In this document: piece by piece, positions 1 to 5,372 of the stretch | How the letters are laid out: every line of letters starts with the position of its first letter | How positions within the stretch are numbered: position 1 is the first letter of the stretch | Source of the DNA: Gracilibacteraceae bacterium | Lineage (GTDB): Bacteria; Bacillota; Desulfitobacteriia; Desulfitobacteriales; Syntrophobotulaceae | Assembly (NCBI GenBank): GCA_031274335.1 | Contig: JAISQG010000267.1 | Location: 1 to 5,372 of the forward strand | Reading direction: 5' to 3' | Length of the DNA: 5,372 bases | Notes under the pieces: generated by a model | The model's input: only the letters and a program-made list of their open reading frames with translations | Told to the model about the DNA's origin: nothing | The model's database searches: none | Translations under genes and position numbers: made by a program

Positions 1-125
1 CTCCCTTCATCGCTGCGCGCGGTCGCGCTTGTTGTGCTCTGCGGCGGTCGCGCCCCTATCCTTTCAAAAGGGGGCTAGTGCCGCCTCGGCGTCCCGGTAT
101 TGCGCAGGGGGGCGCAAAAATTCCG
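1..125. repeat. GC-rich non-coding stretch with an imperfect direct repeat
   Basis: This stretch is very rich in GCG/CGC steps and contains two near-identical copies of a 15-16 base unit at 13-28 and 39-53. They share the 10-base core GCGGTCGCGC (19-28 and 44-53) and differ by one inserted base upstream of the core. All three plus-strand frames meet stop codons (at about 76, 155 and 180) and no start with a ribosome binding site is visible. The composition changes sharply near 125 to AT-rich sequence. It could be the edge of a dispersed intergenic repeat or the 3' end of something lying left of the window. I do not recognise the family. Confidence 0.35.
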
Positions 126-168
126 CGTCAAAGCAGTCTCGTTGCAAATATAGTTTCTAAAAATAGTA

Positions 169-204
169 AAAAACAGGGATAACCAAAAGACTATCCCTGT
201 TTTT
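169..204. terminator. Strong hairpin, probable bidirectional intrinsic terminator
   Basis: Bases 169-181 pair perfectly with 192-204 (13 base pairs, core CAGGGATA/TATCCCTG) around a 10-base loop. The arms end in an A-run on the left and a T-run on the right, so either strand reads as a GC-containing stem followed by U residues. On the plus strand it would end transcription from a gene left of the window. On the minus strand it would end any transcript entering from the right, although no minus-strand gene is visible here. It lies about 130 bases before mtaC, which isolates the methyltransferase operon. An attenuator role for the operon itself is less likely unless a promoter lies upstream of 169. 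Confidence 0.75.
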
Positions 205-337
205 ACTCTTTTCCAGCAACTGTGTCGAAATTTACCAGCTTCAGCGTCGTATTTTTCTAGCATTTTCGCAAATGAACGAATACACTATATATGGAGAGTA
301 ACAAACTAACTATTCAGAATTGGAGGGAGGTTACATT
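205..337 (+). promoter_or_regulatory. AT-rich leader of the mtaC operon with a weak promoter candidate
   Basis: This region between the terminator and the first gene must hold the operon promoter if the hairpin terminates upstream transcripts. The best -10-like element is TATATA at 286-291, with a poor -35 match (TTTTCG, 263-268) at 17-base spacing. Neither box is convincing, so an activator-dependent promoter is possible. I see no sigma-54 type -24/-12 pair and no recognisable cobalamin-riboswitch B12 box. The 3' end holds the ribosome binding site of mtaC (GAGGGAGG, 323-330). Confidence 0.35.
323..330 (+). promoter_or_regulatory. Ribosome binding site that fixes the mtaC start
   Basis: The sequence GAGGGAGG ends 7 bases before ATG 338, an ideal Shine-Dalgarno spacing. 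It decides against the in-frame TTG at 320, because translation from that TTG would read through this site and would have no ribosome binding site of its own. Confidence 0.85.
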
Positions 338-985
338 ATGGCGGAGATTTTAGCCAAGATTTCGGAAGCGTTGCAAGAAGGGGAAAGTGACGACGTAGTG
401 GAACTGGTGAAAGAAGCGCTGGAAGCGGGGGTATCTTCGGGTGACATACTGCAGAAGGGACTGATGGCCGGGATGGATATTATCGCGGCCTTGTTCAAGG
501 AGGAAGAGATCTACGTGCCGGAAGTTCTGGCGTCGGCAAACGCTATGAAGGCGGGCGCGTTGGTTCTCAAGCCATACTTGGCGGAATCGGGCGCGAAAAG
601 CAGCGGCAAGGTGATCATCGGTACCGTGGAAGGCGACCTGCACGACATCGGGAAGAACCTCGTGCGCATGATGCTGGAAGGCAAAGGCATGGATGTCAAA
701 GATCTGGGCACCGACGTTACGCCGGCCATGTTCCTGGAAGCGTACAAGACGGAGAAGCCGGACATCGTCGCCTTATCCGCTCTGCTCACCACCACGATGC
801 CCAAGATGAAAACCACGATCGACGCCTTCAAAGAAGCAGGGGTGCGCGACAATGTCGTCTTCATGATCGGGGGCGCGCCCATCAGTGAGACTTATCGGAG
901 CAGCGTCGGCGCCGACATCTATGCCCCGGATGCAGCCAGCGCCGCCGAATCCGCCATAGCCGTGATCGAGCGGAAGAAAGCGTGA
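338..985 (+). CDS. mtaC: Methanol-type corrinoid protein (MtaC-like)
   Basis: This 215-residue cytoplasmic protein carries the cobamide that accepts a methyl group from the MtaB partner and hands it to a second methyltransferase. Residues ~5-85 form the helical cap domain (B12-binding 2 type), and ~90-212 form the Rossmann-like cobalamin-binding domain. The signature DxHxxG is present as D100-L-H102-D-I-G105, with H102 the expected lower axial cobalt ligand. The downstream SALLTTTM motif (147-154) and the G178-G179 pair near the nucleotide tail are also typical. The length suits bacterial members of this family. The fold is shared with MtbC, MttC and other methylamine or methoxyl corrinoid proteins; the methanol assignment rests mainly on the adjacent mtaB, 51 bases downstream. 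ATG 338 was chosen over TTG 320 because of the ribosome binding site at 323-330. Confidence 0.9.
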   Translation: MAEILAKISEALQEGESDDVVELVKEALEAGVSSGDILQKGLMAGMDIIAALFKEEEIYVPEVLASANAMKAGALVLKPYLAESGAKSSGKVIIGTVEGDLHDIGKNLVRMMLEGKGMDVKDLGTDVTPAMFLEAYKTEKPDIVALSALLTTTMPKMKTTIDAFKEAGVRDNVVFMIGGAPISETYRSSVGADIYAPDAASAAESAIAVIERKKA

Positions 986-1004
986 ACCGTATCTGAGGAA
1001 TGTG

Positions 1005-1016
1005 CTGGCGAGCCAG
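1005..1016 (+). other. Small hairpin in the mtaC-mtaB spacer
   Basis: CTGG at 1005-1008 pairs with CCAG at 1013-1016 around CGAG, and is followed by a run of A residues, not T. It is therefore not a terminator on the plus strand. It could act as a small mRNA processing or stability element between the two genes, but a four-pair stem can easily arise by chance. Confidence 0.2.
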
Positions 1017-1036
1017 AAAAAACGAGGAGGTACGAT

Positions 1037-2410
1037 ATGGCAAAATTCACGAAAACCGCTTATGAAACGGCGGAGGATTTCATCTTTGGCAAGGCGCCCA
1101 AACCGGTCACATTGAAAAACGGCCTGGTTATCGGCGGCGGCACCGTTTATCCGGAGGTTAATTTTACCCTCCCGCCGATGTCGATTGAAGAAGGTACGCT
1201 GAAGGAAGTATACGCCAATTACCGGGAAATTGCCGAAGGCATCAGCAAACGGGCTTACGAACTGTTCGCTCCCGGTTTCGTGGCAGAGATCGAACTGCTG
1301 CCGCCGACGACTTTCCACCCGGAATGGGGAGCGGAAATATGTAAAATCGTAGTCGACGTCATCAAGGAATACGAAACGAAGCATGGCGTTAAAGGCGCGG
1401 TGCGCATCACGCCCGTCGATATCCGCGAAGGGCGTGACCTGAAACACATGTATCACGGCGAACATTGGGATAATGTGCTGAAAACCTTCCAGCTCAGTGC
1501 GGAAGCCGGCGCCGACCTTTTATCCATAGAGTCGATCGGCGGCAAAGACGTGCATGACGAAGGATTGATGGACGGCGATATCGCCAAGTGTCTTTTCGCG
1601 CTGGGCGTCATTGGGGCCAAAGACATGGAAAAACTCTGGGGTGAAATCGTCAAAATAGCGAATGCCACGGGGACGATTCCCGCAGGCGACACGGCCTGCG
1701 GCTTTGCCAATACCGCGATGGTTCTGGCCGAAACCAATATGATTCCTCGCGTGTTCTCCGCCGCCGTGCGCGCGATGGCCGGGGTGCGGACACTCGTGGC
1801 GGTGGAAGCCGGCGCCAAGGGGCCTGATAAAGACTGCGGCTATGAAGGTGTTTTCATTAAAGCCGTTTCCGGCACGCCCATCTCCATGGAAGGCCGGACG
1901 GCCGCCTGCGCGCATTTGTCCTCCGTGGGCAATGTCGCCGGTTGCGCTTGCGACCTGTGGAGCAATGAATCTATCCAGAACATCAAACTTCTGGGTGGCA
2001 TGGCGCCCACGGTCAGCATTGAGCAGCTCATCTATGACTGCCGCCTTTTCAACGGAGCGACAAAAGCCGGACCGGATGCGGCCCGCCTCTTGCGTGACTT
2101 GCACGCCGACGGCGACAGCTACCTTGATCCCCAAGCCTATACCCTGCGGCCCGACATCGTTCTGAAAATTGCGAAAGGTGTCGTTAAAGAGAACGGGCAT
2201 TACGCCCAGGCCAAAAAAGCCGCTGAACTGGCGTTGCTGGAGATCAAAGACGGCCATGCCAAAGGCGCGCTGAATCTTTCTGATAAGGAAATCCGGCAGG
2301 CTGATAAGATCATGAAGGCGCTCGACAAGCTGCCGGCAGACGAGGGCGCGTTCGTGGACAAGATCGCAGGAACATGCAAGAAATTCAATCCTAAACATTA
2401 CGACATGTGA
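1037..2410 (+). CDS. mtaB: Methanol:corrinoid methyltransferase (MtaB-like)
   Basis: This 457-residue enzyme should cleave the C-O bond of methanol and methylate Co(I) on the partner corrinoid protein MtaC. The family is a TIM-barrel zinc enzyme, and Methanosarcina barkeri MtaB (about 460 residues) binds zinc through Glu164, Cys220 and Cys269. Matching residues are visible here: E165 in LLSIESIGG, C221 in GDTACGFANTAM and C267 in GPDKDCGYEG. Their near-identical spacing makes this a confident call and argues against the pyrrolysine-containing methylamine methyltransferases or an O-demethylase of the MtvB type. The start is set by GAGGAGG at 1024-1030, six bases before the ATG. It follows mtaC by 51 bases, and its stop lies 23 bases before the ATG of the activator gene, so cotranslation in one operon is likely. 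The order C-then-B resembles methanogen mtaCB operons. The preferred alcohol has not been tested. Confidence 0.93.
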   Translation: MAKFTKTAYETAEDFIFGKAPKPVTLKNGLVIGGGTVYPEVNFTLPPMSIEEGTLKEVYANYREIAEGISKRAYELFAPGFVAEIELLPPTTFHPEWGAEICKIVVDVIKEYETKHGVKGAVRITPVDIREGRDLKHMYHGEHWDNVLKTFQLSAEAGADLLSIESIGGKDVHDEGLMDGDIAKCLFALGVIGAKDMEKLWGEIVKIANATGTIPAGDTACGFANTAMVLAETNMIPRVFSAAVRAMAGVRTLVAVEAGAKGPDKDCGYEGVFIKAVSGTPISMEGRTAACAHLSSVGNVAGCACDLWSNESIQNIKLLGGMAPTVSIEQLIYDCRLFNGATKAGPDAARLLRDLHADGDSYLDPQAYTLRPDIVLKIAKGVVKENGHYAQAKKAAELALLEIKDGHAKGALNLSDKEIRQADKIMKALDKLPADEGAFVDKIAGTCKKFNPKHYDM

Positions 2411-2433
2411 AGCACGGCAGCGAGGGGATATGG

Positions 2434-4434
2434 ATGGCGGGTAGAGCAAGCTATGAGACAATAGCTGCCAAAACTACAAACGCAATAAATATTGTATTCC
2501 GGGTTGACGGCGGCGACGCCGCCGTCAACGCTGTTTCTTTCGCTGGCGAATCGTTACTGGCTGTCGCGCAGCGCGCCGGAATTCCGATCGACGCGCCTTG
2601 CGCCGGCAGCGGCTCCTGCGGGAAATGCAAAGTATGGCTGTTGTCAGGAGCGGAGACACTGAGAAGTTCGGCCAGCCGGCACATTGGCGCGGAGGAATAC
2701 GCAGCCGGAGCGCGGTTGGCTTGTGAGAGTTTTGTGGCTGGTGAGGCGGAGGTGCTGGTGCCGGACGCCTCGCTCGTCTTGTCGAAACGAATGCGGGTCA
2801 CTGATCTTCGCGGCCAAAGGGAGAGCGCGGTTTTCGCCGGTTTTCGGCAAACGCTGCAAGGGCTGGGGTTTGCCGGGGACAGCGGGCTGGAGTGGCGGGA
2901 GGTCAGACTGAATCCCCCGACACTTGACGACCCCGCCGCCGACCGGGAACGCTTGCGCGCAGCGTATTTTTCTGTCTATCCGCCGCCCGTTTGTTTCGAG
3001 ATGAGCCTGGAGGCACTGGCCAAGCTGCCGTCCGTGTTGCGGGTTTCCGGCTGGCACGTCGTTTGCGCGGTTCGCGTAGACGAGACATCAGGAAAGCACA
3101 CCATTGCGGACATTGCGCCTGCATGTCCGGCACCGTCTCCGCTCGTGGGTTTAGCCGTGGATATCGGCACTACGACTGTGAGCGCGCTTCTTGTGGATCT
3201 GCTGACCGGGGAACCGCTTGCGGCAGGATCGGCAGGCAATGCGCAATTGCGTTACGGTGCCGACGTCATCAACCGCATCATTCAAAGCACGCGGCCGGGC
3301 GGATTGGCACGTTTGCGCACGGCGATCAGAGAAGAGAGCTTGGCGCCGCTGATTGATGATATGTGCCGGACGGCGGGCATCACGCCTGCGGATATCAAAA
3401 AAGTTGCTTTTGCCGGCAACACGACAATGACGCATTTGGCTTTAGGCATCCCGGCGGAATATGTGCGTCTGGAGCCATATGTTCCGGCGTTTTTCCGGGC
3501 GGAGGGGCTGGCCGGGCCGGATATCGCCCCCTGTCTCCCCCGCAGCGCGGAAGTGCTGGCGGCACCCTGTATCGGCAGTTATGTCGGCGGAGACATCACC
3601 GCCGGTGTATTTGCCTCCATGCTGCCCAAACAGGAGCAGTTTTGCCTGTTCATTGATTTGGGCACCAACGGCGAACTTGTATTCGGCGGCGCGGAGTTCC
3701 TCCTGGCTTGCGCCTGTTCCGCCGGCCCGGCTTTTGAAGGCGGCGACATAAGTTGCGGCATGAGGGCGGCGGACGGGGCGATAGAATCCTGCCGGCTCGA
3801 CGCGGACACGCTCGAATTGGAAATATCTGTGATGGGAGAGGAGGGGACGAAGCCAGCCGGAATCTGCGGTTCCGGCTTGATCGACCTCATAGCGGAACTC
3901 TTTCGTTGCGGCGTGATCAACGCCAAAGGCAAAATCATTCGGAGCGGCTTGCGGATTCGCCGGGATGATGCAGGCGTGGGCAGCTTTGTCGCGGTTTTCG
4001 CGCCGGACACGGAAAGCGGTGCCGACATCGCGCTTACGGAGGTGGACATCGATAATTTCATCCGAGCCAAGGGTTCAATTTTTTCCGCTGTCCGCACCTT
4101 GTTGGCTGTCGCCGGCTGTGAGCCGGGCGATTTGGCCGCTGTCTACGTCGCGGGCGGGATCGGCAGCGGGATTGGCATCGCTAACGCTATCAGCATTGGC
4201 ATGCTCCCGAATCTGCCGGAGGAAAGGTTTCACTATTTGGGCAACACGTCACTGCTCGGGGCTTACGCCATGCTGACCTCGCGCGCGGCCTGCGCCGAAG
4301 TGGAAGCGGTCGGTGCCGGCATGACATATATCGAGCTTTCCGCGCACCCCGGTTATATGGACGAATTCGTTGCCGCCTGTTTTTTACCGCATACCGACGC
4401 CACATTGTTTGGGCCGGAAAGGGGAGTCAGATGA
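2434..4434 (+). CDS. Reductive activator of corrinoid proteins (RACo-like, ASKHA ATPase with [2Fe-2S] domain)
   Basis: This 666-residue protein probably re-reduces inactive Co(II) in the corrinoid protein to Co(I), coupling electron transfer to ATP hydrolysis. The N-terminal ferredoxin-like domain (~18-112) has the plant-type cluster ligands C56, C62, C65 and C97 (C-x5-C-x2-C-x31-C). A linker and middle region (~115-235) follows, then a C-terminal ASKHA ATPase domain. Visible ATPase motifs are phosphate-1 AVDIGTTTVSALLVDL (241-256), FAGNTTMTHL (326-335), phosphate-2 LFIDLGTNGEL (405-415), CSAGPAFEGGDI (428-439) and the adenosine loop VAGGIGSGI (572-580). The layout matches bacterial RACo, not archaeal RamA, which carries 4Fe-4S clusters. 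I start at ATG 2434 because GAGGGG (2422-2427) lies six bases upstream; GTG 2407, which overlaps the mtaB stop, has no ribosome binding site. The stop overlaps the next gene by four bases. MtaC is the likely target. Confidence 0.9.
   Translation: MAGRASYETIAAKTTNAINIVFRVDGGDAAVNAVSFAGESLLAVAQRAGIPIDAPCAGSGSCGKCKVWLLSGAETLRSSASRHIGAEEYAAGARLACESFVAGEAEVLVPDASLVLSKRMRVTDLRGQRESAVFAGFRQTLQGLGFAGDSGLEWREVRLNPPTLDDPAADRERLRAAYFSVYPPPVCFEMSLEALAKLPSVLRVSGWHVVCAVRVDETSGKHTIADIAPACPAPSPLVGLAVDIGTTTVSALLVDLLTGEPLAAGSAGNAQLRYGADVINRIIQSTRPGGLARLRTAIREESLAPLIDDMCRTAGITPADIKKVAFAGNTTMTHLALGIPAEYVRLEPYVPAFFRAEGLAGPDIAPCLPRSAEVLAAPCIGSYVGGDITAGVFASMLPKQEQFCLFIDLGTNGELVFGGAEFLLACACSAGPAFEGGDISCGMRAADGAIESCRLDADTLELEISVMGEEGTKPAGICGSGLIDLIAELFRCGVINAKGKIIRSGLRIRRDDAGVGSFVAVFAPDTESGADIALTEVDIDNFIRAKGSIFSAVRTLLAVAGCEPGDLAAVYVAGGIGSGIGIANAISIGMLPNLPEERFHYLGNTSLLGAYAMLTSRAACAEVEAVGAGMTYIELSAHPGYMDEFVAACFLPHTDATLFGPERGVR
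2503..2529 (+). repeat. Perfect 27-base palindrome inside the activator gene
   Basis: The arm 2503-2515 (GTTGACGGCGGCG) is exactly complementary to 2517-2529 around the single base A2516. As RNA it would fold into about 11 GC-rich pairs with a five-base loop. It spans exactly nine codons (V24 to N32, VDGGDAAVN), in a strand or turn region of the ferredoxin domain well before the cluster cysteines. It begins 69 bases after the start codon. The sequence after it is only mildly T-rich, so it is not a classical terminator. Confidence 0.8.
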
Positions 4435-5237
4435 CGCCATACACGATAGCCGTAGCCGGCAAGGGCGGCACGGGGAAGACGACGGTTTGCGGGATGTTGA
4501 TCGAAGCACTATGCCAAGCGGGCCGCAAGCCGGTGTTGGCTGTGGACGCTGATTCCAACGCCAATCTGAACGAAGTGCTGGGCGTTCCGGCACCGGAGTC
4601 ATTGGGCAGCATCCGCGAATCCATCAAAAATGCCGGCGCGAGCGAAACGGTGCCGGCGACCATGACCAAACAGGATTATCTAGATACGAAATTCATGGAT
4701 GCGCTGTCTGAAGAGAAGGATTATGATCTGCTCGTCATGGGGCGCACTCAAGGCACGGGATGTTACTGCTTCGTCAACAGCATGTTGAAAATGCAGATTG
4801 ACCGCCTGGCCGGCAACTACAAATATGTCGTGGTTGACAACGAAGCGGGCATGGAGCATATCAGCCGGGGCATTTTACCGGGTGCGGATCTCATGCTGCT
4901 CGTCTCTGACTGTTCCGTCAGGGGTATGCAGGCCGCCGCCCGTATTCAGGAGCTGATCTTTGCTCTGGGCATGCAACCGGGTGCCATCCGCCTCATCGTC
5001 AACAAGGTGCCGCCGGATGCGGACACACAAGAGATCCGGGAGCGGGCAGCCCGCTTCGGCCTTTCACTCGCGGGCCTGCTGCCTGAAGATCGGCTGTTGT
5101 ACGAATACGACGCCAGAGGCGAGCCGACGGCAAAGCTGCCGTCCGATTCGGCGGCGAAAAGGGCGACGGCGGATGTGTGGCGCGGGCTCGGCTTGTTGGA
5201 CGAGACTCCATCAGTGGGAGTTCAGACTTCCGCTTGA
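4431..5237 (+). CDS. cooC: CooC/AcsF-type nickel-insertion ATPase (MinD/ParA family)
   Basis: This 268-residue cytoplasmic P-loop ATPase belongs to the group that loads nickel into CO dehydrogenase (CooC) or acetyl-CoA synthase (AcsF). The deviant Walker A is GKGGTGKTT (10-18), with signature lysine K11 and catalytic K16. The switch I region reads VDADSNANL (38-46), and the Walker B-like strand VVVDNEAGMEH spans 133-143 with D136. The C-Y-C pair at C111 and C113, which binds metal at the dimer interface in CooC proteins, is intact within GTGCYCFVNSMLK. Length fits the family (about 250-270). The start is supported by AAGGGGAG at 4419-4426 and by the ATGA overlap with the activator stop, which suggests translational coupling. 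The motifs alone cannot separate CooC from AcsF or from a paralogue serving another metalloenzyme. The next gene starts about 30 bases on with no terminator between. Confidence 0.85.
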   Translation: MTPYTIAVAGKGGTGKTTVCGMLIEALCQAGRKPVLAVDADSNANLNEVLGVPAPESLGSIRESIKNAGASETVPATMTKQDYLDTKFMDALSEEKDYDLLVMGRTQGTGCYCFVNSMLKMQIDRLAGNYKYVVVDNEAGMEHISRGILPGADLMLLVSDCSVRGMQAAARIQELIFALGMQPGAIRLIVNKVPPDADTQEIRERAARFGLSLAGLLPEDRLLYEYDARGEPTAKLPSDSAAKRATADVWRGLGLLDETPSVGVQTSA

Positions 5238-5250
5238 AATTTATCATATA

Positions 5251-5256
5251 AGGGAG
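5251..5256 (+). promoter_or_regulatory. Ribosome binding site for the downstream partial gene
   Basis: AGGGAG lies 10 bases before ATG 5267 and 3 bases before ATG 5260. The first spacing is workable and the second too short. The 5267 frame also gives a sensible acidic protein, while the 5260 frame gives an Arg/Gly-rich peptide typical of out-of-frame reading in GC-rich DNA. Confidence 0.5.
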
Positions 5257-5266
5257 CATATGGACT

Positions 5267-5372
5267 ATGGGTATAGACACGCGAGTCAGCTTTACCACAG
5301 TCGAGGCAATGGAAGCCGATACGGCAAAGTTGAAGGAAATGGCCTGTGCCGCCTGCGCGGAAACCTGGGAGG
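5267..5372 (+). CDS. Start of an unidentified gene, cut by the window edge
   Basis: Only the first 35 residues are present, with no stop before the edge. The peptide starts MGIDTRVSFTTVEAMEA, is largely helical and acidic in character, and has a C-A-A-C pair (C27, C30). A CxxC pair can belong to an iron-sulfur or zinc site, but two cysteines near an N-terminus do not prove one. It follows the CooC-like gene by 29 bases without a terminator, so it probably belongs to the same operon. I cannot match this N-terminus to MtaA, a CO dehydrogenase subunit or another family I know. From context, a methyl-transfer or carbonyl-pathway protein is plausible, but that is a guess. Confidence 0.55.
   Translation, partial: MGIDTRVSFTTVEAMEADTAKLKEMACAACAETWE

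Noticed and set aside
75..263. Minus-strand open frame of 62 codons in the left intergenic region
   Set aside because: It runs through the terminator hairpin, crosses the sharp change in composition near 125, and its peptide resembles no known family.
320..337. Upstream TTG start for mtaC
   Set aside because: The extra six residues are encoded by the ribosome binding site of ATG 338, and TTG 320 has no site of its own.
205..337. Cobalamin riboswitch upstream of the corrinoid protein gene
   Set aside because: The leader is only about 130 bases and shows no B12 box or supporting stems that I can recognise.
2407..2433. GTG start for the activator gene, overlapping the mtaB stop
   Set aside because: No Shine-Dalgarno sequence precedes it, whereas ATG 2434 has GAGGGG six bases upstream. 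The overlap itself keeps coupling possible, so this is a preference and not proof.
1520..2461. Long minus-strand open frame (313 codons) opposite mtaB
   Set aside because: It is antisense to a gene with clear catalytic residues; its His/Arg/Gly-rich peptide is typical of a shadow frame in GC-rich DNA. The same applies to 773-1465 on the minus strand.
5260..5372. Alternative frame from ATG 5260 for the last gene
   Set aside because: The ribosome binding site is only three bases away and the peptide is Arg/Gly-rich and low in acidic residues, unlike a normal cytoplasmic N-terminus.
1..5372. CRISPR array, tRNA, rRNA, insertion sequence or toxin-antitoxin pair
   Set aside because: No regularly spaced repeats, cloverleaf sequence, transposase motif or small gene pair was found on either strand.

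Overview
The window holds one tightly packed plus-strand operon for one-carbon (methanol-type) methyl transfer in an anaerobe. The order is a corrinoid protein (MtaC-like, 338-985), a methanol:corrinoid methyltransferase (MtaB-like, 1037-2410), a reductive activator of corrinoid proteins (RACo-like, 2434-4434), a CooC/AcsF-type ATPase (4431-5237), and the first 35 codons of a further gene that runs off the right edge (from 5267). No gene is supported on the minus strand.

The likely host is an anaerobic acetogenic or methylotrophic bacterium of the Firmicutes. The reasons are strong GGAGG-type ribosome binding sites, an activator with an N-terminal [2Fe-2S] domain (bacterial RACo style, not the archaeal RamA style), and a CODH/ACS-type accessory ATPase. 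A Sporomusa-like Negativicute would fit, but this is inference from gene content; the genes look moderately GC-rich.

The first ~320 bases hold no supported gene. They contain a GC-rich stretch with an imperfect direct repeat (1-125), a strong hairpin flanked by A and T tracts that reads as a bidirectional intrinsic terminator (169-204), and an AT-rich leader with a weak promoter candidate (205-337). The operon therefore appears to start here as its own transcription unit.

Proposed working model: MtaB uses a zinc site (E165, C221, C267) to activate methanol and methylate Co(I) on MtaC, whose lower axial ligand is expected to be H102. A second methyltransferase (not in this window) would pass the methyl group on, probably to tetrahydrofolate or a similar acceptor. 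When the cobalt is accidentally oxidised to Co(II), the RACo-like protein reduces it back at the cost of ATP. The CooC-like ATPase is normally a nickel-loading factor for CO dehydrogenase/acetyl-CoA synthase, so its 4-base overlap with the activator gene hints at a link between methyl entry and the Wood-Ljungdahl enzymes.

The most unusual unexplained structure is a perfect 27-base palindrome (13-base arms, 1-base centre) about 70 bases inside the activator gene. It covers exactly nine codons and may tune expression of the downstream half of the operon.
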